DNA of 36,024 nt from Rhodocyclales bacterium (GTDB lineage: Bacteria; Pseudomonadota; Gammaproteobacteria; Burkholderiales; Rhodocyclaceae). The stretch is from contig JAQGMF010000013.1 in the NCBI GenBank assembly GCA_028292505.1, positions 1-36,024 on the forward strand, read 5' to 3'. Shown one piece after another: positions 1 to 7,504 of this stretch. Position 1 is the first letter of the stretch; every line of letters begins with the position of its first letter. A model generated the notes under the pieces. It was not told where the DNA came from, did not search any database, and saw nothing but the letters and a program-made list of their open reading frames with translations. Position numbers and translations under genes: made by a program.

Positions 1-1
1 C

Positions 2-1819
2 GGCAAGTGCGTCGACGTCAAGGATCTGAGTACCAGCCCCGGCGCCGCAATCCAGCAATGGGCATGCGGCGGGGGTGCCAATCAGCGCTGGCTTCTGAAC
101 ACGAGTACCGCCAGTTCCAGCAGTGCCAGTTCGACGGCAAACTCGTCCACGTCGAGTTCCAGTACGTCGAGTATTTCCACGCCGCCGAACTTCGGCGCCA
201 ACGTCCTGATCTTCGATCCCGGCATGTCCGCGTCGACCATCCAGACTCAGCTCAACAATGTCTTCAGCCAGCAGCAAACGAACCAGTTCGGCGTCAACCG
301 TTATGCGCTGCTATTCAAGCCGGGTACTTACAACGTCGACGTGAATGTAGGCTTCTACACCCAGGTGGCCGGTCTGGGTCTGCTGCCCGACAACGTCACC
401 ATCAACGGCGCGGTGCATGCGGAAGCAGACTGGTTCGGTGGCAATGCGACGCAGAACTTCTGGCGCGCGGCCGAGAACCTCGCCGTGGTGCCCGCGGGCG
501 GCACGAATCGCTGGGCGGTATCGCAGGCTTCGCCTTTCCGCCGCATCCACGTGCGCGGCAACATGGTGCTCGATGACAGTGGCTGGTCCAGCGGCGGTTT
601 CATCGCCGACACCAAGGTCGACGGCCAGATCAATTCGGGCAGTCAGCAACAATGGTTCACGCGCAACTCGCAATTGGGTAGCTGGGCCGGCTCGAACTGG
701 AACATGGTCTTCGTCGGTGTTAGCGGTGCACCCTCCGGCGCCACCTGGCCGAGCCCGCCCAACACGGTCGTCGGCCAGGCACCCGTCGTGCGCGAGAAGC
801 CATTCCTGATGATCGATGCCGCTGGCAATTACAGCGTCTTCGTACCGTCGCTGCGCACCAATGCCAGCGGCATTACCTGGGGCACGGGCACGGCAGCGGG
901 TCAGTCGATTGCCATCGGCCAGTTCTACATTGCGCATCAGGGCGATACGGCAGCGACTATCAATGCCGCCTTGAGTCAGGGCAAGCATCTGCTCTTCACA
1001 CCGGGGGTCTATCACCTCAACGACACCTTGCGCATCGCCAACGCCAATACGGTAGTGCTCGGCCTCGGGCTGGCCACCTTGGTGCCGGACAATGGCGTGA
1101 CGGCAATGAGCGTTGCCGATGTCGATGGCGTGAAGATCGCCGGTCTGCTCTTCGACGCGGGCACGACCAATTCGCCGGTGCTGCTCGATGTGGGCCCGAC
1201 GGGTGCTTCGGCCGATCATTCGGGTAATCCGACTTCCTTGCACGATCTGTTCTTCCGCGTCGGCGGTGCCGGTGCCGGTAAGGCGGCAATCAGCCTGCGC
1301 ATCAACAGCAACAACGTGATCGGCGATCACTTCTGGATCTGGCGCGCTGATCACGGCAACGGCGTCGGCTGGTCGACCAATACGGCGGCCAACGGCCTTA
1401 CCGTCAATGGCGCCAACGTGACCCTCTACGGACTCTTCGTCGAGCACTATCAGCAGTACCAGACGGTGTGGAACGGCAACGGCGGGCGCGTCTATTTCTA
1501 CCAGAGCGAGATGCCGTACGACGTGCCCGCGCAGAGCAACTGGACGAGCAGCGGCGCGAATGGATTCGCGTCCTACAAGATCGGCAATTCGGTGACCAGC
1601 CACGAGGCCTGGGGGCTGGGCATCTATTGCTACTTCAGCACCAATAGCGGCGTGAAAGCGGCGAATGCCATCGAGACACCGAGCAATGCCAACGTCAAAT
1701 TTCATAATATGACATCGGTATCTCTCGGCGGCGTCGGCGAGATCACGCACATCGTCAACGGCAAGGGCAGTGCGGCCAACTCGGCCAGTAATGTGGCGAG
1801 ATTGAGCGCTTACCCCTGA
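2..1819 (+). CDS. Secreted ricin-type lectin / parallel beta-helix protein (5' end outside window)
   Basis: The reading frame is open from the first base, so the N-terminus and signal peptide lie outside the window; 605 residues are visible. Residues 1-33 look like the end of a ricin-type beta-trefoil lectin, with QQW and QRW (the QxW motif) and a Cys. Residues about 34-62 are an almost pure Ser/Thr/Ala linker, typical of bacterial extracellular carbohydrate-active enzymes. The remainder starts around NFGANVLIFDPGM and is rich in Asn, Gly, Val and short beta-strand patterns, as in pectate-lyase-like beta-helix proteins. From memory, close relatives are often labelled 'coagulation factor 5/8 type domain' or 'adenylyl cyclase' protein; the latter name is almost certainly wrong. 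The likely role is binding and modifying a polysaccharide outside the cell, with unknown substrate. A long minus-strand frame overlapping it is only a compositional shadow. A hairpin follows the stop. Confidence 0.8.
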   Translation, partial: GKCVDVKDLSTSPGAAIQQWACGGGANQRWLLNTSTASSSSASSTANSSTSSSSTSSISTPPNFGANVLIFDPGMSASTIQTQLNNVFSQQQTNQFGVNRYALLFKPGTYNVDVNVGFYTQVAGLGLLPDNVTINGAVHAEADWFGGNATQNFWRAAENLAVVPAGGTNRWAVSQASPFRRIHVRGNMVLDDSGWSSGGFIADTKVDGQINSGSQQQWFTRNSQLGSWAGSNWNMVFVGVSGAPSGATWPSPPNTVVGQAPVVREKPFLMIDAAGNYSVFVPSLRTNASGITWGTGTAAGQSIAIGQFYIAHQGDTAATINAALSQGKHLLFTPGVYHLNDTLRIANANTVVLGLGLATLVPDNGVTAMSVADVDGVKIAGLLFDAGTTNSPVLLDVGPTGASADHSGNPTSLHDLFFRVGGAGAGKAAISLRINSNNVIGDHFWIWRADHGNGVGWSTNTAANGLTVNGANVTLYGLFVEHYQQYQTVWNGNGGRVYFYQSEMPYDVPAQSNWTSSGANGFASYKIGNSVTSHEAWGLGIYCYFSTNSGVKAANAIETPSNANVKFHNMTSVSLGGVGEITHIVNGKGSAANSASNVARLSAYP

Positions 1820-1831
1820 TCGGCCTTCGCG

Positions 1832-1862
1832 GGCCTCCCGGCGCGTGACGGGAGGCCGCTTG
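1832..1862 (+). terminator. Probable terminator hairpin of the lectin/beta-helix gene
   Basis: A 9-bp perfect stem, GGCCTCCCG (1832-1840) with CGGGAGGCC (1849-1857), closes an 8-nt loop just after the stop codon. Only a weak T-rich stretch follows, so termination strength is uncertain. Confidence 0.5.
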
Positions 1863-2200
1863 TCCGGCGGTAAGTGCGGCGCAAAACTTGCTGAGAGCCT
1901 CGGCGAAAAAACGGCGAAACATCGTATTGTCATTGATGCGGTGCAGAAAAACGCACGCACAGCCGTTGTTTCGGGGTTAGCTGCCGAGCGGAATGACACA
2001 GAAAGCGTAAAACACGCTATAAATCGCCCATCGCCGTTTTCCGTTGCTATGCTTTTGAACGGAGCTTGTTGTCGATGGCCGAAGTCGGCCCCCGCGACAG
2101 TGCGAGTCAAATCACCGCTTGGCCGCAGTTCATGCCGGGCGTGAATTGACAAACGCCGGGCAAACCCCCGGGCGAGCCGTTGTAAACCCGAAAAATCACT
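1863..2200. other. Intergenic region, no gene recognised
   Basis: About 340 bases between the lectin gene's hairpin and the HU ribosome binding site. A perfect TTGACA lies at 2146-2151, but I see no convincing -10 box at the right distance. The short frames here have no domain or codon pattern that I recognise. Confidence 0.4.
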
Positions 2201-2213
2201 CAAGGAGCACGCA

Positions 2214-2489
2214 TTGAACCAATCCGAACTTATCGCCAAAGTGGCCGAAGTGGCCGACCTCTCCAAGAGCGACGTCGAGCAACTGCTCAAGACCGTGGGC
2301 AGCGTCGTGCAAGATGAGCTGAAGGCTGGCGGCGAAGTGACGCTGCCGGGTCTTGGCAAGTTGTCCGTCAAACATAAGGCTGCCCGCAAGGGTCGTAATC
2401 CTGCCACGGGTATGGAAATCGATATCGCCGCCAAGAACGTGCCAGATTTCTCTGCCGCCAAAGCGCTGAAAGATGCTGTCGCGGGCTGA
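2214..2489 (+). CDS. HU/IHF-family DNA-binding protein
   Basis: A small nucleoid protein of 91 residues, the usual HU length (about 90). HU dimers bind and bend DNA with little sequence preference. The N-terminal helices (residues 1-40, starting MNQSELIAKVAEV) form the dimer body. The segment VTLPGLGKLSVKHKAARKGRNPATG carries the beta-arm, and the RNPATG motif holds the intercalating proline. The C-terminus has the standard AKxVPxFSAAKALKDAV form. The start is TTG at 2214, six bases after AAGGAG (2202-2207); no ATG is available in the right place. A strong terminator follows, so it is probably monocistronic. A second, longer HU-like protein with a basic tail lies at 24030. Whether this one is HU-alpha-like or HU-beta-like cannot be told from sequence alone. 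Confidence 0.93.
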   Translation: MNQSELIAKVAEVADLSKSDVEQLLKTVGSVVQDELKAGGEVTLPGLGKLSVKHKAARKGRNPATGMEIDIAAKNVPDFSAAKALKDAVAG

Positions 2490-2547
2490 TTGACTGCCGC
2501 CCGGCTTCGTTTGTGGAGCCAGGGTTCAATCCGTGAAGTGTTTGTGA

Positions 2548-2580
2548 CAATAAAGGCCCTTCGGGGCCTTTATTGTTTTC
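2548..2580 (+). terminator. Strong intrinsic terminator after the HU gene
   Basis: A 12-bp perfect stem (CAATAAAGGCCC at 2548-2559, GGGCCTTTATTG at 2564-2575) is closed by a UUCG tetraloop and followed by TTTTC. This is a textbook rho-independent terminator, and its A/T-rich stem base could also work on the minus strand. Confidence 0.9.
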
Positions 2581-2814
2581 CAGTACATGACAAATCCATA
2601 TTCATGGGAGTGCACGCGTCTTTGACAAACCCGCGCTGACAACGGACTGACAAATAGTCGACGTGCAGCGGGCACTTTCTGCGTCGGCTCTTGCCATAGT
2701 CGGGACGCGGGCCCGGTCCATGCTGATCGAACGTGTTGTCCCACGCTTGCACTATCGAAACCGGTAGCCGCCAGCCGAGGCAGCGTTCCGCGTAGTGACG
2801 GAGAAGGGCGAATC

Positions 2815-3648
2815 ATGAAGACGGTTAAATTGCCTTCGGGCGAAAACGTGCCGGCACTGGGCATGGGCACCTGGAATATGGGTAATCTTGGCACGCAGCG
2901 CGCGGAAGAAATTGCAACGCTGCAGCTTGGCGTGTCGCTCGGGCTGCGCCTTATCGACACGGCCGAGATGTACGGAGAAGGTGACGCCGAGATATTGGTC
3001 GGCGAAGCCATCGCCGGGCGTCGCGATGATGTCTTTCTGGTCACCAAGGTTTATCCGCACAATGCCACGCGACGCGGCATGATCGCCGCCTGCGAGCGCA
3101 GCCTGCGGCGCCTGCGCACGGATCGCATCGATCTATATCTGTTGCATTGGCGCGGCAGTGTGCCGCTGACGGAAACGCTGGACGCCTTCACGCGTCTGCA
3201 GGAGGACGGCAAGATCCGCTATTTCGGCGTCAGCAATTTCGACGTAAACGATATGGAAGAACTGTCGGCTTTTCCGCAAGGCGCTGAGGCCGCCACCAAC
3301 CAAGTGCTCTACAACCTGATGCGCCGTGGCATCGAATGGAATTTGTTGCCATGGTGTCGGCGGCGCGGGATTCCCTTGATGGCCTATTCGCCGATCGAAC
3401 AGGCGCGCCTCGTCAGCAACCCCAAGCTGGCAGACTTTGCGCGACGTTACGAGATGACGCCAGCGCAGGTCGCGTTAGGGTGGCTACTTGCCCACGACGA
3501 TGTCATTGCCATACCAAAGACAAGCCACCGCAAACGCCTGCAGGAGAATATGCTGGCACTTGAGCATCCCTTGACGGCGGAACAGATGGCCGAATTGGAT
3601 ACGCTGTTTCCGCCACCCAAGGTGGCCCGCCCGCTGGAGATGCTTTGA
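2815..3648 (+). CDS. Aldo/keto reductase
   Basis: A 277-residue NAD(P)H-dependent oxidoreductase of the aldo/keto reductase superfamily, which reduces aldehydes or ketones in the cytoplasm. The catalytic tetrad is in place: Asp48 and Tyr53 (LIDTAEMYGEG), Lys78 (FLVTKVYP) and His111 (LYLLHWRG). Other family marks are GVSNF after the sixth strand region, MAYSPIEQ, and AIPKTSHRKRLQEN in the cofactor-binding loop. The length fits the 270-290-residue bacterial group close to YeaE/DkgA types, and the substrate cannot be deduced. The ATG at 2815 is preceded by GGAGAAGGG (about 2800-2808). The next gene starts about 30 bases after the stop, so the two may be co-transcribed. Confidence 0.93.
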   Translation: MKTVKLPSGENVPALGMGTWNMGNLGTQRAEEIATLQLGVSLGLRLIDTAEMYGEGDAEILVGEAIAGRRDDVFLVTKVYPHNATRRGMIAACERSLRRLRTDRIDLYLLHWRGSVPLTETLDAFTRLQEDGKIRYFGVSNFDVNDMEELSAFPQGAEAATNQVLYNLMRRGIEWNLLPWCRRRGIPLMAYSPIEQARLVSNPKLADFARRYEMTPAQVALGWLLAHDDVIAIPKTSHRKRLQENMLALEHPLTAEQMAELDTLFPPPKVARPLEML

Positions 3649-3677
3649 ACGGCCACCGGAACTTTAAAGGGATTGCC

Positions 3678-4346
3678 ATGAACTCATTACGCGCCTGTGC
3701 TTTTTCTCTGTTTTGTATCCTCGCTCCCGGTTTGGCGAGCGCCCAGGCCAATGCGCCTGCACCGGCGCAACGCATTCGAGGGCAGATCATTGCCTTCGAC
3801 GGTACCGATTTGCAGATGCGCTCCGACAACGGTCAGGCGCTCAAGGTGACACTGAGCAACGATTACCGCGTGGGTGCCGTGTCGCGCGGCGAACTGTCGA
3901 AAGTCGCCCCCGGGTCGTACATAGGCGTCGCGGCGATGCCTCAGCCGGACGGCACACTCAATGCCATCGACATACGTGTGTTTCCGGAGTCGATGCGTGG
4001 CACCGGTGAAGGCCATCGCCCCATGGCAAGTGCCGGACCGGGCGGTACCATGACCAATGCCACTGTCGCCGAGGTCGCTACACCCGGCGCCGCGACCATG
4101 ACGAATGCTACCGTCAGCCAGATGACCAGCAACGATCAGGCGCGCCGCATTACCGTCAAATACACCAGCGGCGAAAAAGTGGTCCTCGTGCGGCCCGACA
4201 CGCCGGTGCTGATGATCGAGCCGGGCGATAAGGCCATGCTCGTCGCCGGCGCGCGCATCGCGGTGAATGTGAGTACGCAGGCCGATGGCTCCCTGCGCGG
4301 CGATCGCATCACGGTCGGCCTGAATGGCGCCGTACCGCCATTGTGA
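3678..4346 (+). CDS. Exported DUF5666-like hypothetical protein
   Basis: A 222-residue protein with a clear signal peptide at residues 1-24 (MNSLRACAFSLFCILAPGLASAQA, cleavage probably after ASA). The mature part has two similar beta-rich segments, RIRGQIIAFDGTDLQMRSDNG and RITVKYTSGEKVVLVRPDTP, the pattern I associate with DUF5666 OB-like beta-barrel proteins. Between them lies a low-complexity link with an imperfect direct repeat: MTNATVAEVATPG followed by MTNATVSQM. The ATG at 3678 is chosen because AAAGGG sits just upstream and it begins the signal peptide; an in-frame start at 3645 would add 11 residues that spoil the signal. It follows the aldo/keto reductase closely. The molecular function is unknown and the location is probably periplasmic. 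Confidence 0.75.
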   Translation: MNSLRACAFSLFCILAPGLASAQANAPAPAQRIRGQIIAFDGTDLQMRSDNGQALKVTLSNDYRVGAVSRGELSKVAPGSYIGVAAMPQPDGTLNAIDIRVFPESMRGTGEGHRPMASAGPGGTMTNATVAEVATPGAATMTNATVSQMTSNDQARRITVKYTSGEKVVLVRPDTPVLMIEPGDKAMLVAGARIAVNVSTQADGSLRGDRITVGLNGAVPPL

Positions 4347-4435
4347 TGCATTTAGCATAGAGTAAAAGATCTGCGCGATGCGCAGAGTCGCTCGGCCTGC
4401 GGCAGAGGGGTTGGAGTGGGGGCTACTTTCTCTTA

Positions 4436-4485
4436 ACTGAACAGCATTGCCGCCCGCTGCGGCAATACTGGCAATACCGTTCAGT
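4436..4485. repeat. Nested inverted repeat (possible structured RNA or terminator)
   Basis: Two stems are nested. An outer 7-bp pair joins ACTGAAC (4436-4442) with GTTCAGT (4479-4485). An inner 8-bp pair joins ATTGCCGC (4446-4453) with GCGGCAAT (4459-4466) around a 5-nt loop. It lies about 90 bases after the DUF5666-like gene and is not followed by a T-run, so a simple terminator is unlikely. Confidence 0.45.
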
Positions 4486-4498
4486 CAAGAAATGAGTT

Positions 4499-4571
4499 CG
4501 TCGTCCCGGCGAAGGCCGGGACCCAGTAGTCAGCAGCGGTGAAGCCGGATTCCACCTTCGCCGGAATGTCG
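4499..4571. repeat. REP-like interspersed inverted repeat (dRS3-like family), degenerate copy
   Basis: An imperfect inverted repeat whose arms begin CGTCGTCCCGGCGAAGGCC and end CTTCGCCGGAATGTCG. It belongs to the same family as the elements at 12563, 13654 and 20727. It sits at the 3' end of the decayed gene at 4582-4779. Confidence 0.75.
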
Positions 4572-4581
4572 TCCGAACAAA

Positions 4582-4779
4582 CTACTTCATCTTCGCCAGC
4601 GTGCAGCGACGGGTGGGGGTGCCTGCTTGCCGAAGAAGAGTTTGACCGAAGGGTCGAGATCCTCCATTGCTCGCCGACGCGATCAGGGCTTTTTTGAATG
4701 GGTAGAAAATGCTATCCGCTTTCGCCGCGTTGATGGCCATGGCCAGGAGCAGCGGAATTACCAGCTTATGCACTTGCAT
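4582..4779 (-). pseudogene. Remnant of a small secreted protein gene (frameshifted and cut short)
   Basis: The ATG at 4779 has a good ribosome binding site (GGGAG) and starts a signal peptide, MQVHKLVIPLLLAMAINAAKA. The same frame continues as DSIFYPFKKALIASAS and then turns into Ser/Arg/Thr-rich sequence ending at residue 65. One base over, the sequence reads AMEDLDPSVKLFFGKQ, which from memory matches a conserved secreted family with a 'D.S.KFYFGKQ.HP.V' segment, usually 110-140 residues long. I infer a single-base frameshift near 4685. The conserved second half (a TSNKKTN...C.WAF-type segment) is missing, and a REP-like element begins about ten bases past the stop. It could instead be a genuine short peptide, but the out-of-frame match argues for decay. 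Confidence 0.45.
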
Positions 4780-4825
4780 TTATTTCTCCCAAGCGTCTTC
4801 TTGATTGTCATGCCGTGTTTGCTGC

Positions 4826-4848
4826 GCAATATTGCCCTATCGATAGGG
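4826..4848. promoter_or_regulatory. Two abutting perfect palindromes in a divergent intergenic region
   Basis: GCAATATTGC (4826-4835) and CCCTATCGATAGGG (4835-4848) are both perfect palindromes and share one base. They lie between the minus-strand remnant (start 4779) and the plus-strand short ORF (4957). This suggests binding sites for one or two dimeric regulators; no specific regulator is identified. Confidence 0.4.
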
Positions 4849-4942
4849 TCTTTGTATTTTTTGCGGCAATACCTCACATGTGCGCACGCGCGGGCTTGAC
4901 GGCCAGCGCACTTTGTTGAACGATGCAAACTCGTTAACTGCG

Positions 4943-4956
4943 AAAGGAGGTGATCC
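4943..4956 (+). promoter_or_regulatory. Full-length Shine-Dalgarno match directly before a GTG codon
   Basis: AAAGGAGGTGATCC is the exact complement of the last 14 bases of bacterial 16S rRNA. The core GGAGG (4946-4950) is six bases from the GTG at 4957, the ideal spacing. It is not a fragment of a 16S gene, because the following bases do not continue the rRNA sequence. Confidence 0.75.
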
Positions 4957-5034
4957 GTGGCGTATTTTTCATCTGTTGAGCTGTCGGGTGAATGTCTTGG
5001 CGTGAGTACCGTTCCGGAATGCTTCCCGTTGTGA
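4957..5034 (+). CDS. Candidate 25-residue leader peptide or small protein upstream of egtB
   Basis: A GTG-started frame of 25 codons ending in TGA, beginning MAYFSSVELSGECLG and ending VPECFPL. It has a perfect 14-nt Shine-Dalgarno at ideal spacing and is followed 40 bases later by an intrinsic terminator (5075-5103). The egtB start lies about 175 bases downstream of the stop. Two Cys codons (positions 13 and 22) are present but not clustered as in classical attenuator leaders. Possible roles are a leader peptide for the ergothioneine operon, an independent small protein, or a translated sRNA. I do not recognise the peptide. Support for translation is strong for its size, but function is unknown. 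Confidence 0.45.
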   Translation: MAYFSSVELSGECLGVSTVPECFPL

Positions 5035-5074
5035 CCTGATCCGACAACGCAGCTGAATCACTGATGAATTGCAG

Positions 5075-5103
5075 AAGGGCCCGCCTGAACAGCGGGCCTT
5101 TTT
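5075..5103 (+). terminator. Intrinsic terminator between the short ORF and egtB
   Basis: A ten-pair stem with one G-U (AAGGGCCCGC at 5075-5084 with GCGGGCCTTT at 5092-5101) is followed by a T-run. It either ends the small transcript or acts as an attenuator ahead of egtB. Confidence 0.85.
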
Positions 5104-5208
5104 GTTGCTACTGGCTTGGTGCTGCAGCAATGTCACAAAGAGGCGATACTGGCGGTGATACCGTCAGCAGCAATTCCAATCCCCCATCGGGAGAAGCGGG
5201 TGCTCGAT

Positions 5209-6501
5209 ATGCATCAGACGAAAATTTTCGATGCGCGCGAATTATTGTCGCGTCGTTACGATCTGGTGCGAGCACTCAGCGAAACACTGGCTGCGCCGCT
5301 GTCGGCAGAGGACCAATGCGTGCAGTCGATGCCCGACGCCAGCCCGACGAAGTGGCACCTGGCGCATACCAGCTGGTTCTTCGAGACAGTCGTGCTCAAG
5401 GCATATATTCCGGGCTATCGCGTCTTTGACGAGCACTTCCATTTTCTTTTCAATTCCTACTACGAGTCGCTGGGCGCGCGCCACCCGCGTGCCGAACGCG
5501 GTCTGCTGACGCGGCCAGCCTTGCAGGCCATCATGGATTACCGCGCGCATGTCGACGCGGCCATGCGCGCATTCATCGGCTCGGCCGACGCTGCTGCGTG
5601 GTCGACAGCGGAGCCGCTGCTGGTGCTCGGCCTCAATCACGAGCAGCAGCATCAGGAGCTCTTGCTGACCGACATCAAGCATCTGCTATCACGCAATCCC
5701 TTGTCACCGGCATATGTCAAAGGCATCAACAACCGAACGCAGGAAGTGCTGACGCTGTCGTGGGTGGACTGCGCCGGCGGGCGGGTCGAGGTGGGTCACG
5801 CGGGAACGGGCTTTGCGTTCGACAACGAGACGCCGCGTCATGAAGTCCTGTTGCGCCCCTATCGGCTGGCCAACCGCTGTGTCAGCTGCGGCGAATACCA
5901 GGCCTTCATCGATGACGGCGGTTACGATCGACCCGAGTTGTGGTTGTCCGACGGGTGGGCGATGCGCACGCTGCAGGACTGGAATGCGCCTTTGTACTGG
6001 CAGCGTGACGAGAACGGTAGCGCATGGCAGATCTTCACCTTGCACGGACTGCGCGAACTCGATGCTACCGAACCCGTCTGTCATTTGAGCTTTTACGAAG
6101 CCGCGGCTTACGCACAATGGGCGGACGCGCGGCTGCCGACCGAATTCGAGTGGGAGGCGGCGAGTAGCGAAATACCGTTCGACGGGCGCTTCCTCGATCC
6201 GGCGAATTTGCAGCCGCACGCGGTTGCCAGGTCCGAAGCGGTCTCGGAGCCGCCGAAGCTGTTGCAGATGTATGGCGATGTGTGGGAATGGACGCGCTCT
6301 TCTTACGATCCCTACCCCGGTTTCAAGCCGCTGGCTGGCGCAGTGGGTGAGTACAACGGCAAGTTCATGGTCGGTCAGATCGTATTGCGCGGCGGCAGTT
6401 GCGCCACGCCTGAAGGTCATATGCGATCCAGTTATCGCAACTTTTTTCCACCGGCGGCACGCTGGCAATTTTCGGGCTTGCGCCTGGCACAGGACATTTG
6501 A
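5209..6501 (+). CDS. egtB: Ergothioneine biosynthesis sulfoxide synthase EgtB
   Basis: A non-heme iron enzyme that uses oxygen to join hercynine (trimethylhistidine) to cysteine or gamma-glutamylcysteine, forming the C-S bond of ergothioneine. It has 430 residues, the normal length. The N-terminal DinB-like domain carries the iron ligands: His53 in KWHLAHTSWFFE, and His144 and His148 in NHEQQHQELLLTD. The C-terminal half is a formylglycine-generating-enzyme/sulfatase-modifying fold with LPTEFEWEAA, YGDVWEWT, LRGGSC and FSGLRLA. The start is uncertain: GTG at 5200 has the better-spaced GGGAG (5189-5193), while ATG at 5209, chosen here, matches the usual N-terminus. egtD follows 15 bases after the stop, so the two genes form an operon. 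A terminator and short ORF lie upstream and may control it. Confidence 0.95.
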   Translation: MHQTKIFDARELLSRRYDLVRALSETLAAPLSAEDQCVQSMPDASPTKWHLAHTSWFFETVVLKAYIPGYRVFDEHFHFLFNSYYESLGARHPRAERGLLTRPALQAIMDYRAHVDAAMRAFIGSADAAAWSTAEPLLVLGLNHEQQHQELLLTDIKHLLSRNPLSPAYVKGINNRTQEVLTLSWVDCAGGRVEVGHAGTGFAFDNETPRHEVLLRPYRLANRCVSCGEYQAFIDDGGYDRPELWLSDGWAMRTLQDWNAPLYWQRDENGSAWQIFTLHGLRELDATEPVCHLSFYEAAAYAQWADARLPTEFEWEAASSEIPFDGRFLDPANLQPHAVARSEAVSEPPKLLQMYGDVWEWTRSSYDPYPGFKPLAGAVGEYNGKFMVGQIVLRGGSCATPEGHMRSSYRNFFPPAARWQFSGLRLAQDI

Positions 6502-6516
6502 GGAGCGCTGAGAATC

Positions 6517-7482
6517 ATGAATACAGTGTCGTTGTTCCAGACTTTGCCCGGCAACGAGTCCGACGAGTTTGCCTGCGCGCTGACGGCGGGACTGCGGGCA
6601 AAACCTTACCAGGTCTCGCCGAAATTCTTCTACGACGCGGCTGGCTCTGCGTTGTTCGATCAGATCTGCGAACTGCCGGAGTATTACCCGACACGCACTG
6701 AAATCGGCATCCTCGCCGAACATGCCAATGACATGGCGACATGTATCGGCCCCAACGCGGAGATTGTCGAGTTCGGCGCCGGTTCGAGTCGCAAGATACG
6801 CTTGTTGCTCGACGCCTTGCACAGGCCGCAGCGCTTCGTACCCGTCGACATTTCCGGCGAGCATCTGCACGCTTCCGCAGGCGCTTTGCGCGAAGCCTAT
6901 CCGTCGCTGGAAATTCGTCCCGTGGTCGCCGACTTCACGCGCCCGGTTGCGTTGCCACCGCGCATGCCGGGGCACGGTGCGCGCGTCGGGTTTTTCCCTG
7001 GCTCAAGCATCGGCAATTTCGACCCGCAGGAAGCACGCCGTTTTTTGCGGCAGATTGCCAATCAGCTGCGCGGCGGCGGTTTGTTGATTGGTACCGACCT
7101 GGTCAAGGACCCGGCGATTCTGCATGCGGCCTACAACGATGCTGCAGGCGTGACGGCGGCGTTCAACCGTAATCTGCTGTTGCGTGCCAATCGCGAACTC
7201 GACGCTGATTTCGTGGTCGACAATTTCGCGCACTACGCCTTTTACAACGCAGCGCTGCAGCGTATCGAAATGCACCTCATCAGCCTGCATAGCCAAAACG
7301 TACACATTGGCGACGAGAGGTTTCATTTCGCCGAGGGTGACTCGATTCACACCGAGAATTCATACAAGTTCACCCTCGAGGGTTTCCACGCGCTGGCCAT
7401 GGAAGCGGGCTTTCGCCCGGCTGCGACCTGGTGCGACGCGCGACGCTGGTTCTGCCTGCATTGGCTCGAAGCGCCGGCATGA
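6517..7482 (+). CDS. egtD: L-histidine N(alpha)-methyltransferase EgtD
   Basis: This enzyme methylates the alpha-amino group of histidine three times with S-adenosylmethionine, making hercynine, the substrate of EgtB. It is 321 residues long, the usual size. Features visible: the N-terminal KFFYDAAGSALFDQICELPEYYPTRTE segment, which contributes the histidine pocket tyrosine in YYPTRTE; the SAM loop EFGAGSSRK (residues 85-93); the acidic residue in FVPVDIS (Asp111); GFFPGSSIGNF with its conserved Asn; and a C-terminal part ending RRWFCLHWLEA. GAGG lies just after the egtB stop. The DUF427 gene starts 22 bases downstream, so egtB-egtD-DUF427 is probably one transcript. Confidence 0.96.
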   Translation: MNTVSLFQTLPGNESDEFACALTAGLRAKPYQVSPKFFYDAAGSALFDQICELPEYYPTRTEIGILAEHANDMATCIGPNAEIVEFGAGSSRKIRLLLDALHRPQRFVPVDISGEHLHASAGALREAYPSLEIRPVVADFTRPVALPPRMPGHGARVGFFPGSSIGNFDPQEARRFLRQIANQLRGGGLLIGTDLVKDPAILHAAYNDAAGVTAAFNRNLLLRANRELDADFVVDNFAHYAFYNAALQRIEMHLISLHSQNVHIGDERFHFAEGDSIHTENSYKFTLEGFHALAMEAGFRPAATWCDARRWFCLHWLEAPA

Positions 7483-7504
7483 AACTGACTGGAGGGCAAG
7501 CACT

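Noticed and set aside
2146..2186. Perfect TTGACA with a downstream TTGTAAA as HU promoter
   Set aside because: The gap between them is about 29 bases, too long for a sigma-70 promoter, and no better -10 lies at 16-18 bases.
311..2461. Long minus-strand open frame of 716 codons opposite the lectin/beta-helix gene
   Set aside because: Its sequence is Arg/His/Asp-rich without any domain and spans two convincing plus-strand genes. It is a GC-bias shadow.
4943..4956. Possible 16S rRNA 3'-end fragment on the minus strand
   Set aside because: The match stops after 14 bases and the neighbouring bases do not follow the conserved rRNA sequence.
5704..6975. 423-codon minus-strand frame opposite egtB and egtD
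   Set aside because: It crosses two well-supported enzymes with intact motifs and shows no domain of its own.
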